Shown here: positions 56,772 through 64,000 of the stretch, in pieces
How positions within the stretch are numbered: the first letter of the stretch is position 1
How the letters are laid out: each line of letters opens with the position of its first letter
Assembly (NCBI GenBank): GCA_037954665.1
Contig: JBBMOL010000382.1
Location: forward strand, 1-64,000
DNA length: 64,000 nt
Direction of reading: 5' to 3'
From: Laguncularia racemosa
Lineage: Eukaryota > Streptophyta > Magnoliopsida > Myrtales > Combretaceae
The notes under the pieces: generated by a model
Seen by the model: the letters and a program-made list of their open reading frames with translations, nothing else
Told to the model about the DNA's origin: nothing
The model's database searches: none
Program-made: the position numbers and the translations under genes

Positions 56772-57783
56772 TCTCCTCGAGCGTTGGGGAGATTTGCCCT
56801 AAAATTTTGATAGGGGTCTTCTTGAACATCATCTTTTTAAATAGATTGACAGGTCTGTAACATTAAATGTAGTGGGGGACTCTGTATTCCCCAGGAAATT
56901 TTATCTATTAAAAGATCACTGTAGTCATCCAATACCTGTAATACCACAAGGGGTAGATGCTCTCACCCTTCCATCTCTAGGATATACCTCATCTGTAATA
57001 AATATAATGGTTTATCATCTACTATGGCCTTCCCTAACTCAAACTGTTCCCTTAATAAGGTCTTCTTCTTCCTAGTTTTAATTATATGTCTCTGAACCTC
57101 TTGGTCCTTTGAAGGTTTACTCATTTGACTCCAAACTTCTTAGACCTCTGAAGGTTTATTTATTTGCCTCTGAACCTCTTTGTCCTCTGAAGATTGACTC
57201 GTCTACATCTAAACCTCTTGCTCCTCTGAAGGTTAACTCATATGCTTTTGAACCTCTTGGACCTCTGATGGTGACATTGGGTTAAATACTATAAGTTTAC
57301 TCTCTTGCTGGAACATATAAGTATTTCTATAGCCATCATGCAAAACCCTCCTTTCATATAACCAAGGCCTACCAAGCAATATATAGGATGCACACATGGG
57401 AAGGTTATTACATACAATCTCATCATGATATTTATCCCCTATACTAAAAGGTACCCTAGCCTTCTAGGTAACATGAAGACTCCCTTGCTCATTTAGCCAA
57501 TGTAATTTATAGGGTTTTGGATGTAGGGTAGTTACAAGTTTCAATTTTGATACTAATGATGCTACCATGACATTAGTACAACTATCGCCATCAATAATAG
57601 TAGCATATAGATTACCTTGTACCCTACAAGAGGTTTGGAACAAATTTTCCCTCTATTCATCATTAATGGTAGGAAATGAAGTCAAAGTTTGGCACAATAC
57701 ATTAGTAGATAAATACAAATCACTTCCTTCTTGATTATTGGCCTCATTTATAAATTCCCCATTTACAATAACATTAGACATGG
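56772..57783 (-). pseudogene. Protease-linker ORF of the T3 element
   Basis: It starts at MSNVIVNGEF (57783). It has RENLFQTSC, a protease site TIIDGDSCTNV (about 57570-57605), RVPFSIGDKYHDEIVC and LLGRPWLYERRVLHDGY. A tandem linker follows with PSE-EQEVQ-type units (about 57060-57290), then YLLQMRYILEMEG (about 56960-57000). The end near ANLPNARGEG adjoins the purine tract. It shares this unusual order with the ORF at 42073-43203. Stops occur in the protease and linker. Confidence 0.65.
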
Positions 57784-58824
57784 TTGATGAATTGATTTGT
57801 TGAAATACAAAGACAATTCAAGGCAAGTGTAGTATACCTCACAATCACCCCTTCACAACAACCACACTTTCACGCTAACAGCAACAATCACTACTTCATG
57901 TGCTCAATCACTTCAAGACACAAAGTACACTCCACTTAAGCTTTACACACCCATGACACAAATACAATCACAATAACAATACAATTAGAAGCAATGTTGA
58001 ACACTTCTCCAAATGGCAAGTTAACGATTTTAACTAATCAAAGTGTGTTTAAATGATCAATACTTAATAACTTTCACACTTAATGTTTTCTTTTGATATT
58101 CAAAAATTAACCACAACACACACTCTTATATGCCACACACACTTCACCATGGCACATACACACACACACATAACCACGGTGTAGCACTTCTCCAACTACA
58201 ATACGTACACTTTCATGCCTCAATTCTCAACTACTATAATCATGGTGTAATACACTTCAATCACATACTCACTTTGCCAATACACACAACTTAACCATGG
58301 TGCAAGCTTGAACCATAATACATACACACACTCCTAGTTCACGGCAATAACAACAATGGAACAATTAATGAAGACTTCTCCAAATGGTAAGAAACAATTC
58401 AAAAATAGTCAAAGCATATTAAGATCAATAATACACAATAACTGTTAAACTTAAAGTTTGCTTTTGAATTCAAATTGTTTCCTAATTGTCCATGGCGAGG
58501 ATAGCAAATCTGAAAAAAAAATGTACTCCAATTTTCGAATTCTTGCAAAGGAAAGAATACTACAACAATCAACACTACTCGAATGTTGAAATTCGAATTG
58601 AAAGACTTCCCTTCTTCTACTTACAATAAGCAACTCACGGTAAGATGAAGATAACAAAGATCAGTTCTGAAATTCCACTTCCACTTCTGCAATAGTAAGG
58701 TATATCATAATACAATCACATATAATTACTTCAATTCCACTTCAAATAACTCCAATTAAGAAATGGAAGAACAAGAACCCTAATTCCCAAATTGAAGTTC
58801 ATGTAAATCCCTTCTCTAAACCTT
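57784..58824 (-). other. Leader of the T3 element
   Basis: Non-coding, with 'acacacac', 'cttcaattcc' and 'gaattcaaatt' motifs. Equivalent to the T2/T3 leaders elsewhere in the window. Confidence 0.5.
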
Positions 58825-58836
58825 GCTCTGATACCA
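58825..58836 (-). other. Primer-binding site, tRNA-Met type
   Basis: Minus-strand TGGTATCAGAGC. A 25-bp duplication (ataccaaaaagtatgatgt) separates it from the main LTR start at 58869. Confidence 0.8.
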
Positions 58837-58843
58837 AAAAGTA

Positions 58844-59719
58844 TGATGTACCCTAATACCAAAAAGTATGATGTGCCCTAAAATTCTAATTGTATACACA
58901 CCAACACAAGTGTGTGATCACTAAATCAATCCCACAAAGGCATGATCAACAACAATCTCTTGAACCCTAATTCATGTGGATTCAAATGGTATTGATGCTA
59001 AATTGCAATGAGGAACAGTGCAATTTTATAATAAGTAAAAGATAACAATACAAATGAATCAAATTCCACTTAAATTGACTTAAATCAAATATGAAAAATG
59101 GGAATCCTAATTCACATGAAAGACAATAAGTAACATAACCAATTTGTATCTAAATATGAAGCACTAGAAAACAATTGGTAGTAACTAGAGAAGGATTAAT
59201 ATTACTCATATTCTCCTCAAGCTAATCTCGCCACAATTTCACATGTGAAATTGATAAGAGTAAGTTTTGCATGCAAGGACTCTCTTAATGGCAAAAGGTT
59301 TATTTTTCTCAAGTTCAAAAAGAACCCTCTAAACCCTACTTAGCAAGTATTTATACTTGCTCCAATTAGGGTAAAAATAATAAAACCACTCAAATGGCTG
59401 GTTCTCAAACACAAAATTACAAGTACAAATAAGTCTTAAAATGGTCGGTTCTTCACTTTAATATAACACATTGTAGACCAGTTCTTCTTTGATTTATGTA
59501 GGTCCATGAATAACCCACAAACTGAGCTTTAGCAAGTTTATCCACCATCTTGTAAAAACGGACACGTGTACCTACTAGAATGCACAACAAACATGTAATA
59601 GAAAAGAATATATTAAACTAATATTCTTGGGGTCTGATTGTTCAAAGAAGACCCTCATTGCCAAATTTTGTAATCCCTTGGCTCTTGCTCTGGTGATAGG
59701 TCCAGTAGAAATTTTGACA
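58844..59719 (-). repeat. T3 5' LTR
   Basis: It runs from tgatgt(a/g)ccctaa to attttgaca on the plus strand. AGCAAGTATTTATACTTGCT lies near 59341-59360. It is related to the LTRs at 2394-3248 and 6183-7012 in reverse. Confidence 0.75.
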
Positions 59720-59731
59720 TGAATTTGATAT

Positions 59732-60350
59732 GCTCTGATACCAAATGACACGAAATTGGAATCGAATTTCTTTCATACAAATCAAATTGTCAATAACAAT
59801 CAAATGTTACAAATTTTTAGGGTTTTCTAGATTTTGGTACTAACGAATAAAATCAAGGATATGGATAAAATTACCAATCTATAGATGCTAAGATTGATAA
59901 AATTAAACTAATTCGCAATCAAATCATAGAACGATAGAGACCACGTTCTATAAATCAATCACTAAGGTTATAAAATTCCAAGAATTCAATAACAATGCTT
60001 GCTAGAAATTCTATAGGAACCAAGAATTTGATAAGAACAACACGAATAAAGTGAAAATCAATTCTCAATATTCAAGAGTCCCAATGAGGATTCACACACA
60101 CACTCAAAGTGTTTCTGTTTACAACAAAGATAACATTCACCCTCGAAAAACCCTAAGGATGCCTATTTATATCATCCTAAAAAAATTGTGCGAAGCCATT
60201 CAAGGCCGACCGAAGGCCGACGACCTTCATTTAGGCTGGCACCAAGGTCGACGGCCTTGAAGCTAACTCGGTCGACGGCTGGCCGAACTTCGCCTTGGGT
60301 CCTCCCGACGCTTATGTCCTCCTTTTTTGGACCCCGTACTACCACCTAGA
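59732..60350 (-). mobile_element. H1: LTR with primer site, GGCCGAC inverted-repeat array
   Basis: The primer site (minus TGGTATCAGAGC, 59732-59743) adjoins an LTR that starts TGACACG on the plus strand at 59746. TATA box TATAAATA (minus) at 60164-60171. Upstream of it, at 60197-60295, is an array including GAAGG (60212-60216)/CCTTC (60224-60228) and CAAGG (60243-60247)/CCTTG (60255-60259) around GGCCGACGACC- and GGTCGACGGCC-like cores. The right end is cut by the T2 LTR at 60351. The coding part of this element is not visible. Confidence 0.6.
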
Positions 60351-61383
60351 TGATGTGCCTAAACACACTTAAAAGCACATCCAAAAGACTTAAGAATAAC
60401 TATCTCAAGTCAAGGCAAAACCGAGTCAAAAAATGGCACTTTTCAGATGAACCCTAATGATGAAAGGATGAAATTCAAACAACCAATGATATAATCGGAA
60501 TACTTCAATGAAAATGCCTTCTAATAACACTCTAATTTCATGTAATCCACACAAATGAAGCCTCAATTTGACAAAGAAAAACCGTAAAACATGAATCCTT
60601 TTCCAATCGTGAAAATCACGTTATCAAGGAAATCCTTAAAGATGAATTGGATCAATATGACAATTCCTTCAAATAATCACAAGAATTCGTGAATAACAAC
60701 AAGGATATCTGACCAAGAAATATCTCAATTCAACCCTAGATATGACACACTAGAGAAGAAAAGAAATCACAACAAAAAGAAATTGATATAACTCACAATT
60801 TCAAGATGTTGCACTCGCCATAATTTCAACTTCTTGGGATTGAAATTGATAAGAGAATTTGGAATTAGGAAAACCCTAAGCCCTCTCATGAAATGTGAAG
60901 TGTTTGTTATGCAAAAATAACCCCCCTCAAACCCTCTCTTAAGCAAGTATTTATACTTGCTACTCCTAGGGTTAAAAAGTGCTCAAAATTACAAGTTTGC
61001 CACTTTTAAGGTGGCTAACCCTAAATGAAAATTACAAGGAAATAAAAGAGTCCCTAAACCAAAATAGTTCATAAAAGAAGAAATATATAAAAGAAATGCT
61101 CTTCAATATGCCGGTCTTCTATAGGATCCATCGGCCCAGCTCACCGCCGGTTCAGGTCGGTCCATGGATAACCCACAAGCTGAGTTTGAGTGAGTTTGTC
61201 CATTGCCCTGTAAAGCATGATAAGTATTCCTGTTGGAATATAAAATACATAAATAAGATAAAAGAGGTTAGTAAACAAATAATTCCAGGGTCGATTTGCT
61301 CAAAATAGGTCCTCATCGCCAAGATTCGAAATCCTTCAATTCTTGCCCTAATGATAGGTTTTGTCAGATTTTTATTCCTATCA
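60351..61383 (-). repeat. T2 LTR (minus), copy 5
   Basis: 1033 bp from tgatgtgcctaaac to cctatca (plus strand). AGCAAGTATTTATACTTGCT lies near 60943-60962 and GCCACTTTTAAGGTGGC near 61000-61016. It serves as 3' LTR of the fragment to its right. Confidence 0.85.
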
Positions 61384-62159
61384 CTAGACCTCGGATTGAC
61401 TTTGTTTTCTTTGGTGCTCGTATCTTAGCTCTTGGAATCGTATCATTCCCTCCATGTTGAAAAATATTCGACCTCGAATCTGTATCGTCCATCCTGCTAG
61501 ACCACATAAACAGACACCTCTTTCCCTTAGGCTTCTTAAGGCAAATCAACCTTTTTTGTTGTACTTCAATTGGACTCATAGGAAGAAGCTTGTATGCCTT
61601 GTCCTATTGCTGAATGGTATACTCATTGGTGTATCCATCATACTTGGCTCTAAGGTCATACTGCCAAGGTCTTCCAAGGATCAAATGTGTAGCTTCCATG
61701 GGAACTACATCACAAATAATTTCTTCAGTATAATCACCAATAAGTAATGGAACATGAACTTGTTTGTGTACATTAACAGCTCCCTATGGACTCAACCAAT
61801 GAAGTGCATAAGGTCTTGGATGCTGCTCCACCTATAAACCCAACTTAGTAACCCAGCTTGCTGAAGCAACATTAGTGCAACTGCCTGTGTCAACCACAAT
61901 CAAACAAGTCTTCCCCTGCACCATGCCTTGGATATGAAATAAATTGGCTCTCTGATTATGAACAGCTTCATCCTGCTTAACCATTAGCAAGTCTCCCTGT
62001 ACTGGATTCACTATAATGTCTTCATCTTCCTCTTCTGCCTCAGTACTCTTCTGTTCTTCTTCCTCACTCTCAACTTTATCACCCTTTATGACCATAACCC
62101 TTTTATTAGGACATCGAGAAGTAATATGGCCAAGTCCCAAACACTTAAAACATTTGATA
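61384..62159 (-). pseudogene. Zinc knuckle-protease ORF joined to pol end (T2 element, truncated)
   Basis: It begins with IKCFKCLGLGHITSRCP (62159-62105, CCHC knuckle). An acidic linker follows, then RANLFHIQG and a protease site VVDTGSCTNVASAS (about 61855-61900). A second part (about 61579-61384) has MSPIEVQQ and ends DSRSNIFQHGGND near the purine tract before the LTR. Again RT to integrase is missing between protease and pol end. The upstream side is cut at 62159. Confidence 0.7.
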
Positions 62160-62349
62160 TGGCTTTAGGAATACTTATGTGTTTCAGAAGGAAGGCAAAC
62201 GCGTTATTCTAAATCTAATGTCACCTTCACAGGTCCAAAAGGTTCAGCAATAGATCAGTCGACCATCAGAGGTTAAAAGGGCTTTAATACAGTGTAATGA
62301 TTATGAGGAAAAGAAGGTATTATTGATGGGACAGGGTGAAATGGAGAGG
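62160..62349 (+). pseudogene. Short protease-tail fragment in opposite orientation
   Basis: On the plus strand it reads GFRNTYVFQKEGKRVILNLM, SPSQVQKVQQ and RPSEVKRALIQCNDYEEKK. This is the linker that normally follows the protease in the family. It faces away from the minus-strand ORF that ends at 62159. Confidence 0.6.
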
Positions 62350-63142
62350 TAATACGAACCACGCCAACCCGTGACGAAACCCAATACCAATATGTTCGGA
62401 ATTCGTTGCCTAAGACGCCCAAACACCTAAAGTGGAAACCGCGACCCATTGTCTATAAGCGAGACAAGAACCTTGGTATAAAATGAAGACGCCACAATTG
62501 TGATGAAAGACCGATTGATAAGTCGGGATGAACGCCACGGAAATTAATCCGATAAGTTCGATTTAGTTCTTGAAGAACCAAGAGAAGTGCCTCTCAAAAG
62601 TGTTTAATGTTCAAAGATGTAAATTCTAAGTTGTTCTAAACCCTAGGTGCTTTTATACTAGGGTTACAATTCGTGAAAAACAAGTCTAAAACGACGTAGC
62701 TTAGATAAGTTACGTAAAAACACGAAAACAGAACAAGCTGGCTAGCAGGGGATACACGGCCGTGTACACGACCGTGTACTTTAGCCGTGTACTTTTCTGT
62801 GCACATTCCGGCCAAATACACGACCGTGTACTTCTAGTCATGTACCTTCCAGTGGATTTTCTTGACTCCATACACGGCCGTGCCTTTTAGCCGTGTATCT
62901 AGCCGTGTATGATTCTGTGCAATCTTGGAATTCCTACACGACCATGCCTTGAACATACACGCTCTCTTCAACCCGTGTCCGATGTGGCTTGTATAAAAGC
63001 AAGGGTCTTCCCATGGTTGTTCCAATCCGTTCCAACTTCATGATTGCTCCAATCCCTTCCGGCTTCATGGACAACCTTTATCAACCCGTTAAGTGCTTCC
63101 TTGAATCGTTTCACTTGATTTCTTGTGATCGGTTCAGGCGGC
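62350..63142 (-). repeat. T1 LTR, copy 4, interrupted
   Basis: It matches T1 LTRs from their U5 end (aatacgaaccacgcc, the terminal TG mutated to TA) up to a point about 60-120 bases short of the U3 start, where an ATH-1 LTR is inserted. TATA box TATAAAAG (minus) at 62650-62657. ACACG array at 62752-62960 with TACACGGCCGTGTA and TACACGACCGTGTA palindromes. Confidence 0.85.
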
Positions 63143-64000
63143 TGATAGAGCCATTTTATACTCAATCTTTATGGTATAAATTGTGTTAAATTATTATTGA
63201 TTTTATAGAATTCATAAGGAAATGGTACTTAATTCTATTATGGTGATAAATCAGGTTAAATGGAGTCAAGGATGCTAATTCAAGTAAATTAGAGAAATCA
63301 TCTACAACTTGGATCAAGACAAGGAATTACACCACCGGAGGAAAGCACATGAGCATGTATCTGTCTAGAAGGAGGTACGGTTTAAGATCTGGCCATGTTG
63401 TAAACCATGCTACACACTGTAGGAGAAAGAGAGACACGGCTTAGGGCACGGCCGTGGTGGCAGCCATGGGAGCAACCGTACTTGGAGCCGTGGTGTAGAC
63501 CGTGGTACACACTAGACAAGGATGAAGACTTGTTGATTATGCACAGAGGAAGGCACGGTTGGAAATCTAGCCGTGGTGTAGGCCGTGCCAGGCGGACGAA
63601 TATTCACTTCTCGAAATCTACTTGGAAAAGGAAAGATATTTTCGTATCTTGCTAGCAAAAGATCACATGCCATCCCTCTAACAATATAAATAGAACCAAC
63701 CCTAGAGGGTGAGGGCAACTTTTAATCTTTAATCTGAAATCTTTGGATCTTGAAGAACCTTGGATCACCTTGGAGGCAGAGCAGGCAACCGGGTTCATCA
63801 TGTTTTTACTTTTTATTTTCGTTTTGTTGATGAACATGAGTAGCTAAGCTACTTTTCTAGCCAAAGGGTCATAGATGTTTAATTCTCCACGAATTGTGAG
63901 GTCTAATTGACTTGTATTTATTCTATTCTTTGTTTTTGGATATTCATATATCTTCTGATCGTTTTATCATTATTATCTTTGTTGATTGGTATGAATTAGA
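63143..64000 (+). mobile_element. ATH-1 LTR (plus), runs off the window
   Basis: It opens TGATAGAGCC as in the ATH-1 LTRs, in the opposite orientation to 7070-14002. CACGG array at 63375-63595. TATA box TATAAATA at 63685-63692. It would continue into an ATH-1 element beyond 64000. It is inserted in the T1 LTR, so it is younger than that LTR. Confidence 0.85.

Larger units (their letters stand above)
56281..59719 (-). mobile_element. Pol-less T3 element with protease ORF
   Basis: Partial 3' LTR (about 56281-56771, running into the anomalous block), polypurine tract, protease-linker ORF, leader, primer site and 5' LTR (58844-59719). RT-RNaseH-integrase and gag core are absent, the same architecture as the T2 element at 41044-45001. 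It sits 12 bases from the primer site of H1. Confidence 0.7.

Overview
The window is repeat-rich nuclear DNA from a flowering plant, probably a dicot, taken from a draft assembly. The evidence is dense nested LTR retrotransposons of Ty3/gypsy type (Athila-like, chromovirus and a third clade), a plastid psbC fragment in the nucleus, AT-rich intergenic DNA, one small secreted-peptide gene of the CLE family, and a 500-base run of N. No rRNA gene, tRNA gene or CRISPR array was seen. Local names used below: CHR-1 (chromovirus LTR family), ATH-1 and ATH-2 (two Athila-like families), T1 (Ty3/gypsy family with the only near-complete gag-pol), T2 and T3 (related LTR families whose members here have lost pol), H1 (a solitary LTR).

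Layout. 1-712: T2 LTR piece. 713-14633: the end of a CHR-1 element (integrase tail, chromodomain, polypurine tract, 3' LTR). Its LTR is split by a pol-less T3 element (2394-7012) and a pol-less ATH-1 element (7070-14002, perfect 5-bp target duplication). 14786-15285: gap, followed by poor-looking sequence to about 17040 and a decayed LTR tail to 17962. 17963-23213: the only stretch that looks like ordinary genic DNA, holding the CLE gene at 20658-20906. 23214-34484: T2 LTRs and leaders, with the T1 element (24999-31910) inserted into a T2 leader. 34485-36550: truncated second T1 copy. 36551-37021: CHR-1 LTR end. 37022-39612: no gene recognised. 39613-40298: psbC pseudogene of plastid origin, fused to a decayed reverse transcriptase. 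40860-45001: pol-less T2 element. 45574 to about 52545: ATH-2 element, whose 5' part runs into an implausible homopolymer-rich stretch (52546-56280). 56281-62159: pol-less T3 and T2 elements and the H1 LTR. 62350-63142: T1 LTR, cut by an ATH-1 LTR that runs off the window.

The most interesting signal is in the U3 promoters. In most of these LTR families an array of short inverted repeats sits just upstream of the TATA box. In ATH-1, ATH-2 and T1, which are unrelated in their coding regions, the arrays use the same nested module: outer arms of ACACGG type, an inner ACACG-SS-CGTGT palindrome and a tail like CCGTGTAT-CTCTGTG. The outer arms change together between units, so pairing is kept. The module also occurs inside ATH-2, between pol and the extra 3' ORF, in front of a TATA-like element and a pyrimidine-rich leader, which suggests an internal promoter. 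Other unusual points are tandem primer-binding sites in T2 (period about 186 bp), a TATA box embedded in a 20-bp palindrome in T2 and T3, and repeated loss of RT-RNaseH-integrase with the protease and polypurine-tract ends kept.

All homology calls come from reading the sequence; no database search or alignment was run.
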